Assembly: GCA_965656935.1 (NCBI GenBank)
Contig: CBFHMG010000001.1
Span: 372,001-436,000 of the forward strand
Source: M30B80 sp965656935
GTDB taxonomy: Bacteria > Pseudomonadota > Alphaproteobacteria > Rhodobacterales > Rhodobacteraceae
Length of the DNA: 64,000 bases
Reading direction: 5' to 3'
Position 1 is the stretch's first letter; every line of letters starts with the position of its first letter. The notes under the pieces are model-generated. The model was given only the letters and a program-made list of their open reading frames with translations, searched no databases and had not been told where the DNA came from. The position numbers and the translations under genes are program-made. Shown in pieces: positions 27,129-34,229 of the stretch.

Positions 27129-27340
27129 GTGTCAAAACCTTGGCAAAAACTTGAGAATTTGATGACCGCACCTATATCTGGCGTGTGGTGGGGAGGCAAT
27201 ACACTGGAATCTGTTGGTTGATTTTTTAAGCTATGCGCTGTACGCAATGCACATATGCCGAGATTGCATACCAGAATCGCACAGAATCTGGGCATAAGAG
27301 CCCTCACGCCTAAAACACAAGAGCAAAAAAGGACGACGAA

Positions 27341-27652
27341 ATGCGAGATTTCGTTGATGGCACCGCCTTCAACTACGAGCAAGGTCAGCGCGCACGCAAA
27401 CTGTTTGCCGCTGTAGTTCTTGCCGCTTTGGATGACGCTATTGCCGACGACAAAAAATTTGGAAACGGTCCTGAGCAGATCGCCCGTTGGGCGCGGTCGC
27501 GCGATGGTCGTGAAGTACTGAGCTGTGCCGGTATCGACCCTAACGAGCGGGTTGTGCAGGGTCTTATGCGCTTTGTTGCATCGGGTGTACGCACCTCGGT
27601 TGCGCTGAGCCGTGAAGAAAGCGAACGCCGCAGTCAGGCCGAAGCCGCCTGA
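27341..27652 (+). CDS. Small conserved protein (DUF6280-like)
   Basis: A 103-residue soluble protein beginning MRDFVDGTAFNYEQGQRARK and containing NGPEQIARWARSRDGREVLS and GIDPNERVVQGLM. I recognise the pattern as a family found in Rhodobacterales (DUF6280 as I recall), of unknown function; the central helices could form a small DNA- or RNA-binding bundle, but nothing proves this. AAAGGACGACGAA precedes the ATG, and a strong terminator follows, so it is a single-gene unit. Confidence 0.72.
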   Translation: MRDFVDGTAFNYEQGQRARKLFAAVVLAALDDAIADDKKFGNGPEQIARWARSRDGREVLSCAGIDPNERVVQGLMRFVASGVRTSVALSREESERRSQAEAA

Positions 27653-27677
27653 GTGCATCTAAAAAATCTGCCAAGAA

Positions 27678-27708
27678 AAAAGGTGCGCCCTGCTCGGCGC
27701 ACCTTTTT
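27678..27708 (+). terminator. Intrinsic terminator after the small conserved gene
   Basis: Stem AGGTGCGCC/GGCGCACCT (27681-27689 and 27696-27704) with a six-base loop, flanked by A5 and followed by TTTTT. The A-run also gives T-rich character on the minus strand, so it may serve the tRNA-Leu transcript from the other side. Confidence 0.88.
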
Positions 27709-27728
27709 CGTTTGAACTGTGAGATAGG

Positions 27729-27813
27729 TGGTAGCCGCTGTGGGACTCGAACCCACACGCCCGAAAGCAACGGATTTTAAGTCCGGTCTGTCTACCAATT
27801 CCAGCAAGCGGCC
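27729..27813 (-). tRNA. tRNA-Leu (TAA)
   Basis: Minus-strand cloverleaf from the 5' arm GGCCGCT (27813) to AGCGGCT, discriminator A and encoded CCA (27729-27731). The anticodon loop CTTAAAA within CCGGA/TCCGT gives TAA. A long variable arm (TGCTTTCGGGCG) and the T arm GTGGG-TTCGAGT-CCCAC are typical of class II leucine tRNA. The first pair is a G-T wobble. Confidence 0.93.
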
Positions 27814-27859
27814 ACTGATACTGCAATACCCAAAGAGGCGCGCGCCGTCGAGAGATGGT

Positions 27860-27876
27860 CTTGCATTGAATGCAAG
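27860..27876. promoter_or_regulatory. Perfect 17-bp palindrome upstream of tRNA-Leu
   Basis: CTTGCATTGAATGCAAG has two perfect 8-base arms about one central base. It lies 47-63 bp upstream of the tRNA-Leu 5' end and directly beyond the T-tract of the minus-strand terminator. It may be a protein-binding site near the tRNA promoter or a second hairpin in a terminator pair. Confidence 0.4.
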
Positions 27877-27912
27877 AAAAACGCCCGCCCCGCCGGGGTT
27901 GGCGGAGCGGGC
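27877..27912 (-). terminator. Orphan minus-strand intrinsic terminator
   Basis: On the minus strand GCCCGCTCCGCC and GGCGGGGCGGGC (27901-27912 and 27883-27894) form a very GC-rich stem with one mismatch and a six-base loop, followed by GTTTTT. It has terminator form only on this strand. No coding gene on the minus strand ends here: the nearest upstream is apt, whose stop is at 28856 beyond an oppositely oriented gene. It therefore ends either a small RNA or an antisense read-through from apt. Confidence 0.75.
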
Positions 27913-27975
27913 AGCTGTCATGAGTGCAAGCAAGCTGTCTGCTGGGGATGCAGACAAAGCCAATAAAACCCCAAT
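27877..27975 (-). ncRNA. Candidate small RNA (hairpin plus terminator)
   Basis: Minus-strand stretch of about 90-100 nt. It holds a perfect 7-pair stem TGTCTGC/GCAGACA (27936-27956) with the C-rich seven-base loop ATCCCCA, a 20-nt linker, and then the orphan intrinsic terminator. No open reading frame with a ribosome site fits. C-rich loops of this kind are common in alphaproteobacterial trans-acting sRNAs. The 5' end is guessed; the minus-strand -10 is not convincing. The FNR-like box lies about 40 bp upstream of the assumed start. Confidence 0.35.
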
Positions 27976-28004
27976 CTCTGAAGATTCCGTTACCAAAACA
28001 CGCT

Positions 28005-28047
28005 TTGAGCCAGATCAAGGTCGGGCATAAAAGGCCTCGCTTATGCT
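28005..28047 (+). promoter_or_regulatory. FNR-like box and -10 element, class II promoter candidate
   Basis: TTGAGCCAGATCAA (28005-28018) matches nine of ten fixed positions of the FNR/FnrL consensus TTGAT-N4-ATCAA. TATGCT at 28042-28047 matches four of six -10 bases and predicts a start near 28054, placing the centre of the box at about -41.5, the standard class II activator position. The downstream gene is the unrecognised protein at 28083. Because the box is nearly symmetric it could also act on the minus-strand candidate RNA. Confidence 0.5.
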
Positions 28048-28082
28048 GGGGCCAATGTCGCCCCAAGCGGATACCTGTTCGA

Positions 28083-28871
28083 ATGCCTCACCGCGCACCA
28101 CGTCTGACTGTTGTTTCACCTCCCATGATGCAGCGATCTGGGTTTGACGCGTTGAATCACGAACTGGCTCCGTCTTGGGGGGCATTTCGCAAGGGCTGGC
28201 TGAAAGCCCGCTTTGAGGAAGGCCTGCATATTCGGATGATGACCACGCCTTGCCCCGCCTATATCGCGTTTTTCTCGGGCGGCAGCCGGTGGCACCTGAT
28301 CGACGGCGACGGGCAAGCGATTGTCGTGCAAGCCATCTCCTTAACCTCTGCCAAGCCAGAGATCGCGCGTAGTGCTGTGCAGGAGTTATGGGACGGGGTT
28401 GAAAGCTTTGCGCGGCATTATGATTTCTCCTCCATCTTGTTGCCCGTTGGCCAAGGGGCGGGTTTGTCACCTGTCTGGATAGCGGATGAGTTGGGTTTGA
28501 CCCGTGTAGATCAACTTGAAAACGAGGCATCGCTTTATGCCTGTTTTATGAATGGCCCTGCTGAAATGCCCCGTTTCAAGCGCGGTCTTGCAGAACGCAG
28601 GCAGGCTTTGGGGCAGGGGCTCGTGGTGCAGGACTGTGGCATGACAGAGCACCTATCCGCACTCAGCGAAAGCTTGATCGCACGCGCGGCGCAGATCGGC
28701 TTGGCCGCGCGCCATGATCTGCTGCGCACGGCACGCGATGTGGCAGCGCGCGGCGCGACGGTTGCGCCTGTGTTTGGCGTCTATCTGGATGGGACTTGGT
28801 TGGGCGGGGCCGAAACCTCGCCTGATGTGTTATGGCACAAGGTGCAAATGCGGGCTCAAAGCCCCTCATAG
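28083..28871 (+). CDS. Unrecognised protein, predicted FNR-controlled
   Basis: About 262 residues; starts at ATG 28083, 28125 or 28128 are possible and none has a good Shine-Dalgarno. I do not recognise the family. Visible parts: WGAFRKGWLKARFEEG near the N-terminus, a mixed alpha/beta region with SRWHLIDGDGQAIVVQAISL, SILLPVGQGAG, and a C-terminus APVFGVYLDGTWLGGAETSP that faintly recalls thioredoxin-like or YoaP-type ends. No signal peptide or membrane segment. It overlaps apt tail to tail by 16 bp. Its promoter candidate suggests higher expression at low oxygen. Confidence 0.6.
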   Translation: MPHRAPRLTVVSPPMMQRSGFDALNHELAPSWGAFRKGWLKARFEEGLHIRMMTTPCPAYIAFFSGGSRWHLIDGDGQAIVVQAISLTSAKPEIARSAVQELWDGVESFARHYDFSSILLPVGQGAGLSPVWIADELGLTRVDQLENEASLYACFMNGPAEMPRFKRGLAERRQALGQGLVVQDCGMTEHLSALSESLIARAAQIGLAARHDLLRTARDVAARGATVAPVFGVYLDGTWLGGAETSPDVLWHKVQMRAQSPS

Positions 28872-29410
28872 GCGCAAAGCGCATGTACGGATTGCCCCAT
28901 GCCCTCAAGCCGTTTGCGCCCACCCAGATCAGGCAGGTCCACGACAAAGGCGCAGCCCATGACTTGTGCGCCCAAACGCTCGATCAAATGGATGCCCGCC
29001 TCGGCGGTGCCGCCAGTGGCCAGCAAATCATCAACCAGCAGAACCTTTTCGCCTGCCTGAAAGCTGTCATCATGGATCTCGACCGTGGCGGTGCCATATT
29101 CGAGGGTGTAATCCTGACTGATGGTCTTGGCGGGCAGTTTGCCCTTCTTTCGGATCGGGACAAACCCCTTGCCCAATTGATGCGCAACTGCGCCGCCCAG
29201 AATAAAGCCGCGCGCCTCAAGCCCCGCGACCTTGTCGATTTCGGCACCCACATAAGGGGCCAGCAATTGATCCACGGCCAGACGGAACCCGCGCGGATCT
29301 TGGAACAGCGTCGTGACATCCCGAAACAGGATACCCTCATGCGGGAAATCGGGGATGGTGCGGATATAGTCCTGCACGGTTTTGGTATTGATCATCAGCT
29401 TGGCTTTCAT
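28856..29410 (-). CDS. apt: Adenine phosphoribosyltransferase
   Basis: About 184 residues. It joins adenine and PRPP to give AMP. The PRPP site is VLLVDDLLATGGTAEAG; other marks are YIRTIPDFPHEGILFRDVTT, AGLEARGFILGG and IRKKGKLP. The start may be ATG 29410 or 29395; neither has a strong ribosome site. It is third in an operon with mtnP and DUF2927: mtnP releases adenine from methylthioadenosine and apt recycles it. Its 3' end overlaps the opposite gene by 16 bp without a visible terminator. Confidence 0.94.
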   Translation of the reverse strand: MKAKLMINTKTVQDYIRTIPDFPHEGILFRDVTTLFQDPRGFRLAVDQLLAPYVGAEIDKVAGLEARGFILGGAVAHQLGKGFVPIRKKGKLPAKTISQDYTLEYGTATVEIHDDSFQAGEKVLLVDDLLATGGTAEAGIHLIERLGAQVMGCAFVVDLPDLGGRKRLEGMGQSVHALCAYEGL

Positions 29411-29479
29411 GCGAGTGTCAAAGGGGCGGCCCGCGCCGACCATAGTCAGGCAGCCGTGAAAGGCAATTGGATCAAGGGG

Positions 29480-30169
29480 TCAATCGCGCGGATAATGCCT
29501 GCGCAGCGCCTCGGCATCCTGCCCGCGCAACCAGACAACTGAATTGCTGGTCTCGGAAAACACCGAACGGGTATAGGCGGGCGAGGAAATATCGGTGGGA
29601 AGGCCCATGGCTTGCACGAGTTCCTCCAGCATCACGGATGCGATTTCGCGCCGTCTTACATCGCGGCTGATCGCGATTGCGGCCCCCGTGATCTCTCCGC
29701 CGCGTGAGCGTAACACAACACGGCCCACAGCAATCCGAGATCCGTCCAATTCGGGCCGTCCGGTGCCGCGGATAATACCCCCTTGGGCGGTATCGGTCAG
29801 GTAAACGGGGATGTCGAATTCACCCTCATAGGCGCGTTCCAGAAACAAGCGTGCGCCCGAGCGGTTGATCTGCTCAATCGCGTCATCCAAGGCGCGGTCC
29901 AGAATATCGAAGCGGTAATCGGCAAAGCTCTCACCCACATCGGCAATGCCCACGCGCAATTGCAATTGCCGATCACTAGGCCAGCGGATGATGGGTTTGG
30001 CGCAGTCTCCCTCAGGGGCGGCCCCGCAGGCCACCACCCTATAGAAGGTCTCGTCATCCAAGGGGCCATCCACTTCGATGAATTCCTGCGCCGCTGCGGG
30101 TTGAAGCGCCCCGATCGCAAGCAGGGGGGCACAAAGAGCCGTGACCACCAAAAAGCACAGGCCGTTCAT
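29480..30169 (-). CDS. DUF2927 family exported protein
   Basis: A 229-residue protein with a signal peptide (MNGLCFLVVTALCAPLLAIG, cleavage near AAA-Q) and the DUF2927 pattern: RWPSDRQLQLRVG, then a region around ISRDVRRREIASVMLEELVQ and GLPTDISSPAYTRSVFSE, which resembles an inactive zincin with the expected HExxH replaced by LEELVQ. Its ATG follows the mtnP stop with no gap, and it precedes apt, so it is co-transcribed with the adenine-salvage pair although its job there is unknown. Confidence 0.82.
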   Translation of the reverse strand: MNGLCFLVVTALCAPLLAIGALQPAAAQEFIEVDGPLDDETFYRVVACGAAPEGDCAKPIIRWPSDRQLQLRVGIADVGESFADYRFDILDRALDDAIEQINRSGARLFLERAYEGEFDIPVYLTDTAQGGIIRGTGRPELDGSRIAVGRVVLRSRGGEITGAAIAISRDVRRREIASVMLEELVQAMGLPTDISSPAYTRSVFSETSNSVVWLRGQDAEALRRHYPRD

Positions 30170-31042
30170 TTACAGCACACGTCCCGCAACAGCTTGCAGT
30201 TTTTCCACCATCGCGGGGTCGCGTTTGTCAGGGGCGGTCATGACCGCATAGTCCAGCGCACGGTCACAGCCATGCGGGCAGGGCGCGCGTCCTGACCCCA
30301 GCAAGGCGGGCAAGCCCGCCACAAGGGCGCGCGCCTTATCGGCATTGCCCGACAGGGTTGCGATAATCTGGCTGATATCGACGGTTCCATGTTCGGGATG
30401 CCAACTGTCAAAATCGGTGATCATGGCGACGCTGGCATAACAAAGCTCGGCCTCGCGCGCGAGTTTGGCCTCGGGCATATTGGTCATGCCGATCACATCG
30501 GCACCCCAGACATCGCGGTACATTTTGGATTCCGCCATCGAGGAGAATTGCGGCCCCTCCATCGCCAGATAGGTGCCGCCCTCATGCACTTTTGCGCCCG
30601 CTGTGCGCGCGGCCTGCGCACATGCGGCGCGCAGACGCGGGCAGGTGGGATGCGCCACGCTGACATGCGCCACAAGCCCCGTTCCGAAAAAGCTTTTATC
30701 GCGGGCAAAGGTGCGGTCGATGAAATCATCTACAATCACAAAATCACCCGGTGCCATGTCCTCGCGGAAAGAACCGCAGGCCGAGACCGAGATCACATCG
30801 CTGACCCCCAGCCGTTTCATCGCATCGATATTGGCGCGGTAGGGAACCGTGCTTGGGGAATGGACATGGCCGCGCCCGTGACGTGGCAGAAAGACCATTT
30901 TGACGCCATCCAGCTCTCCGGTCAAAAGCGCGTCGGAGGGGGTGCCGAAGGGGGAGGAGACCTCGACCCATTTCGCGTCTTTCAAGCCGTCAATCTCGTA
31001 GACGCCTGAGCCGCCGATGATCCCGATCACTGTCTGTTCCAT
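30170..31042 (-). CDS. mtnP: S-methyl-5'-thioadenosine phosphorylase
   Basis: A 290-residue phosphorylase that splits methylthioadenosine, the by-product of polyamine and homoserine-lactone synthesis, into adenine and methylthioribose-1-phosphate. Diagnostic parts: IGIIGGSGVYEIDG, FLPRHGRGHVHSPS, the GPQFSSMAESKMYR substrate loop and MTNMPEAKLAREAELCYA. First gene of the mtnP-DUF2927-apt unit, adjacent with zero spacing to DUF2927. The 258-nt region upstream (31043-31300) shows no further gene that I could support. Confidence 0.95.
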   Translation of the reverse strand: MEQTVIGIIGGSGVYEIDGLKDAKWVEVSSPFGTPSDALLTGELDGVKMVFLPRHGRGHVHSPSTVPYRANIDAMKRLGVSDVISVSACGSFREDMAPGDFVIVDDFIDRTFARDKSFFGTGLVAHVSVAHPTCPRLRAACAQAARTAGAKVHEGGTYLAMEGPQFSSMAESKMYRDVWGADVIGMTNMPEAKLAREAELCYASVAMITDFDSWHPEHGTVDISQIIATLSGNADKARALVAGLPALLGSGRAPCPHGCDRALDYAVMTAPDKRDPAMVEKLQAVAGRVL

Positions 31043-31300
31043 GTCATGCCCTCATGATCTCGCATTGCGTTGCGGGCTTTATGGCCTGTTTGCCTGCTGC
31101 AGAAAATCCCCATCCCGCCTGCGCGCGGAATTTATGCGATCTGGCTTTGACGCGCCTCATTTTAGCGGGCTTGGCGGGGCAGGGTTGAAAACTGTTCTTC
31201 ATGGGTATGATTTCGGGGGCATCCCTGTTAAGCCCCGCGCGACTAGCACGCCCATGGCGTAACCGAAAATCTGCATACTCCCGCAAGAAAGCCCGATCCC

Positions 31301-32944
31301 GTGCCCTTTGATTTCTATTCCCAATTCGCCCGCAACCTTGTCTCCAATATTCCGGGCGTGAATGCGAGCGGCGCACAATCCTCACGGATTTCGCCTGCGC
31401 AAATAAAGACCGAAATCCTGTCAGGCCTGACGGTCGCGCTGGCTCTGGTGCCCGAGGCTGTGGCCTTTGCCTTTGTCGCGGGCGTGCATCCCCTTGTGGG
31501 GCTTTACGCGGCCTTCATGGTGGGGCTGATCACAGCCGTGTTTGGTGGCAGGCCCGGAATGATTTCGGGGGCGACGGGGGCTTTGGCCGTTGTGATGGTG
31601 GCCTTGGTGGCCGAGCATGGGGTGGAATACCTTTTTGCGACCGTCGTGTTGATGGGGATTATCCAGATCGGCGCGGGCATCTTCAGGCTGGGGAAATTCA
31701 TCCGTCTGGTGCCCCATGCGGTGATGCTGGGGTTTGTGAATGGCTTGGCCATTGTGATTTTCCTTGCGCAATTGACCCAGTTTCAGGTTCCCGGCACCGG
31801 TGAGGCCTCGGGGCATGGCATTGGCGGGGGGGAATGGCTCTCGGGCATGCCGCTTTATACCATGCTGGGGCTTGTGGCCCTGACCATGGCGATCATTTGG
31901 GGCATGCCGAAACTGACCCGCGCGATCCCCGCCCCGCTGGCGGGCATTGCGATTGTCGCGGTGCTTGTCATCGTCTTCGACATCAATGTGCCGCGCGTGG
32001 GCGACATGGCCTCGATCGAGGGGGGCTTGCCCTTGTTCCATATTCCGGCCGTGCCCTTCACGCTTGAGACGCTTTATATCATATTGCCCTATGCGCTTAT
32101 TCTGGCCGCGATTGGCCTGATCGAGAGCTTGCTGACATTGAACCTCGTGTCCAAGATCACGGGTGAGCGGGGCGGGGCCTCGAAGGAATGTGTGGCCCAA
32201 GGTCTGGCCAATACCGCAACGGGCCTGTTTGGCGGCATGGGCGGCTGCGCGATGATCGGACAATCCATGATCAATGTGCGCTCGGGCGGGCGGCATCGCT
32301 TGTCGGGGATTGCGGCGGCCTTGTTCTTGCTGAGCTTTATCCTGTTTGCCTCGCCCTTGATCGAGCAAATTCCGCTGGCAGCCCTTGTTGGTGTGATGTT
32401 CATGGTCGTGATCGGCACATTCGCTTGGAACACCTTCCGGATCATGCGGGTGGTTCCGATCCATGCGACCTATGTGATGGCTTTGGTGACCGTCGTCACC
32501 GTTATGTCTGATCTGGCCACGGCCGTGGTGGTCGGCGTGATCGCTTCGGCGCTGCGCTATGCATGGGAGAACTCCAAACGTATCACCGCGAAGACCGAAA
32601 TGAATGACAAGGGCGAGAAGGTCTATTCCATCCAAGGTCCGCTATTCTTTGGCTCGGCGGCGGGGTTTCAGGAAATCTTTGATCCCGAGAATGATCCCGA
32701 GATGGTCATTGTCGATTTCGATGACAGCCGCGTGGCGGATCAATCTGCGCTGAATGCCATCGAGAATATGGCCGAGGAATACCGCGCCTTGGGCAAACAG
32801 ATGAAGCTGCGCCATCTCAGCCATGATTGCTATCGCTTGCTGTCACGCACGGGGCTGCTGTTCGACGAGCAGGATGATGATCCCGATTACCAGATCGCAA
32901 CCGATTATTCGGTGCGCGTGGGGTTGTTTGCGGGCGGCCATTAA
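31301..32944 (+). CDS. SulP family anion transporter with STAS domain
   Basis: A 547-residue inner-membrane permease. The N-terminal three quarters hold about ten to fourteen helices with the SulP mark LTVALALVPEAVAFAFVAG and GGMGGCAMIGQSMINV; the last about 110 residues are a cytoplasmic STAS domain (VIVDFDDSRVADQSALNAIE). SulP proteins carry sulfate, bicarbonate or dicarboxylates; substrate cannot be told. The start GTG at 31301 has only AAGAAAG upstream, so it is moderately sure. A strong terminator follows. Confidence 0.9.
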   Translation: MPFDFYSQFARNLVSNIPGVNASGAQSSRISPAQIKTEILSGLTVALALVPEAVAFAFVAGVHPLVGLYAAFMVGLITAVFGGRPGMISGATGALAVVMVALVAEHGVEYLFATVVLMGIIQIGAGIFRLGKFIRLVPHAVMLGFVNGLAIVIFLAQLTQFQVPGTGEASGHGIGGGEWLSGMPLYTMLGLVALTMAIIWGMPKLTRAIPAPLAGIAIVAVLVIVFDINVPRVGDMASIEGGLPLFHIPAVPFTLETLYIILPYALILAAIGLIESLLTLNLVSKITGERGGASKECVAQGLANTATGLFGGMGGCAMIGQSMINVRSGGRHRLSGIAAALFLLSFILFASPLIEQIPLAALVGVMFMVVIGTFAWNTFRIMRVVPIHATYVMALVTVVTVMSDLATAVVVGVIASALRYAWENSKRITAKTEMNDKGEKVYSIQGPLFFGSAAGFQEIFDPENDPEMVIVDFDDSRVADQSALNAIENMAEEYRALGKQMKLRHLSHDCYRLLSRTGLLFDEQDDDPDYQIATDYSVRVGLFAGGH

Positions 32945-32965
32945 GCCTGAGGATTGCGCATTTAG

Positions 32966-33005
32966 AAAAGCCCCGCCATGCAGCTTTGCAGGCGGGGCTT
33001 TTTCG
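32966..33005. terminator. Bidirectional terminator after the SulP gene
   Basis: Stem AGCCCCGCC/GGCGGGGCT (32969-32977 and 32991-32999), loop containing the small TGCA-GCTT-TGCA stem, preceded by AAAA and followed by TTTTTTT. It can end both the SulP transcript and the flavin reductase transcript from the other strand. Confidence 0.92.
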
Positions 33006-33026
33006 TATTTTTGGAAAGATGAAAAG
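33003..33026. repeat. Second copy of the 24-bp intergenic repeat
   Basis: Identical over 24 bases to 12123-12146 (core CGTATTTTTGGAAAGATGAA). Here it directly follows the SulP terminator and overlaps its T-tract. No inverted partner is nearby, so this may be a partial copy of the element seen between the SDR and kynU genes. Confidence 0.55.
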
Positions 33027-33036
33027 GGGCGCGGTG

Positions 33037-33642
33037 CTATTCGCCCGGACGGTTGAGTGAAAAGACTTCGGTGATGTGGGAATAGTCGCGATAGCCAAGC
33101 CGCGTGAGTGGCTGGAAGCGGGTCACATCAAACAACCCGTCTTTCATGCAATCATCGCGCATATGCACGCCTGTGACCTCGCCGAAGACGGCGATATTAA
33201 CCTCGCCCTCAAGCTTGACGATTTGTGTGACCTTGCATTCGAGGCTGGCGGGGGCTTGGGCCACGCGCGAGCAGGCAATGGTTTCACATTCACTGCGCGC
33301 GATTTGGGCCAGATCAAACTCATCCACGTCGCGCGGCCATGGGCCCGAGGTTTGGTTCATCGCGTCACGCATCGCAAACTCCACGATATTGACGCAGAAC
33401 ACGCCCGTGTCGCGGATATTGGCGACGCTGTCTTTGGTGCCATCACGGTCAGGCTTGGCCGAGGTGGAGGCAAACATCACCTGAGGCGGGACATAGGCGA
33501 CCGCGTTGAAGAAGGAATAGGGTGCGAGGTTTTCGGTGCCATCGCTGCCGCGCGTCGAAATCCAACCAATGGGACGCGGTGTGACAATCGCGTTGAAGGG
33601 GTTATGCGGCAGGCCGTGGCCTTCTTCGGGACGGTAGAACAT
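33037..33642 (-). CDS. Flavin reductase family protein (FMN-binding split barrel)
   Basis: A 201-residue protein with the flavin-reductase-like split-barrel fold: NPFNAIVTPRPIGWISTRG, the SFFNAVAYVPPQVMFAS strand-loop that binds FMN, and DVTRFQPLTRLGYRDYS near the end. AAGGA lies seven bases before the ATG at 33642; a TTG six bases upstream is not needed. Members reduce FMN or act as oxidoreductases with bound FMN; the electron acceptor is unknown. Single gene, convergent with SulP. Confidence 0.85.
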   Translation of the reverse strand: MFYRPEEGHGLPHNPFNAIVTPRPIGWISTRGSDGTENLAPYSFFNAVAYVPPQVMFASTSAKPDRDGTKDSVANIRDTGVFCVNIVEFAMRDAMNQTSGPWPRDVDEFDLAQIARSECETIACSRVAQAPASLECKVTQIVKLEGEVNIAVFGEVTGVHMRDDCMKDGLFDVTRFQPLTRLGYRDYSHITEVFSLNRPGE

Positions 33643-33722
33643 GGGCAAATCCTTTTCTCACATTTGCAATGGCGTAATGCCATGCTAGCGATGTGACCAG
33701 AGGAAAACGGGCAGTTTAAGGC

Positions 33723-34208
33723 ATGTTTCAGGTCGCGCGCGAAGAGGCGCAGGATTGGTGGGAAGTTGAGGCGCTATATGATCTGTGCTTTGCACCGGGT
33801 CGGACGGCGCTGAGCAGCTACCGTTTGCGCGATGGCGTGCCTGCGGTGCGCGAGCTTTGCCTGACAGCGCGGGACGGGGATGGTGTGCTTGGCGCAGCGA
33901 TCCGTTTCTGGCCTGTGCGGGTTGGCCGGTGGGAGGCTTTGCTTTTGGGCCCGATTGCCGTGCATCCCACGCGCCAAGGTGAGGGTTTGGGGGCCTTGAT
34001 GATGCGCGAAGGGATGGAGCGCGCCGCGCAGTCGGGTTGGCCGCGCACCCTGCTTGTCGGTGATGCCCCTTATTATTCGCGCTTCGGGTTTTCCAAGCTC
34101 AGCGGGGTGGAAATGCCGCCCCCCACCAATCCCGACCGTGTTTTGGGCAATGGCGCTTGGGATGGTGTCTCGGGGCCTGTCACGCGTTGGGGCGTTCAAG
34201 GCAGCTGA
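33723..34208 (+). CDS. GNAT family N-acetyltransferase
   Basis: A 161-residue acetyltransferase of YhbS-like layout. The acetyl-CoA loop is LLLGPIAVHPTRQGEGLGALM (R/Q-x-x-G-x-G/A), followed by the helix and the strand LLVGDAPYYSRFGFS with the conserved Y-x-R-F-G-F. Substrate unknown. It is divergent from the flavin reductase (80-nt gap) and convergent with the GMC oxidoreductase, 21 nt apart, with no obvious terminator between. Confidence 0.85.
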   Translation: MFQVAREEAQDWWEVEALYDLCFAPGRTALSSYRLRDGVPAVRELCLTARDGDGVLGAAIRFWPVRVGRWEALLLGPIAVHPTRQGEGLGALMMREGMERAAQSGWPRTLLVGDAPYYSRFGFSKLSGVEMPPPTNPDRVLGNGAWDGVSGPVTRWGVQGS

Positions 34209-34229
34209 GCCACCCGCGCGCCACAGGCT

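Noticed and set aside
31043..31300. A possible 52-codon minus-strand gene ending next to the mtnP start
   Set aside because: It has no ribosome site, odd composition (many Lys, Arg and Cys) and no recognisable family. The region is treated as empty divergent spacer.
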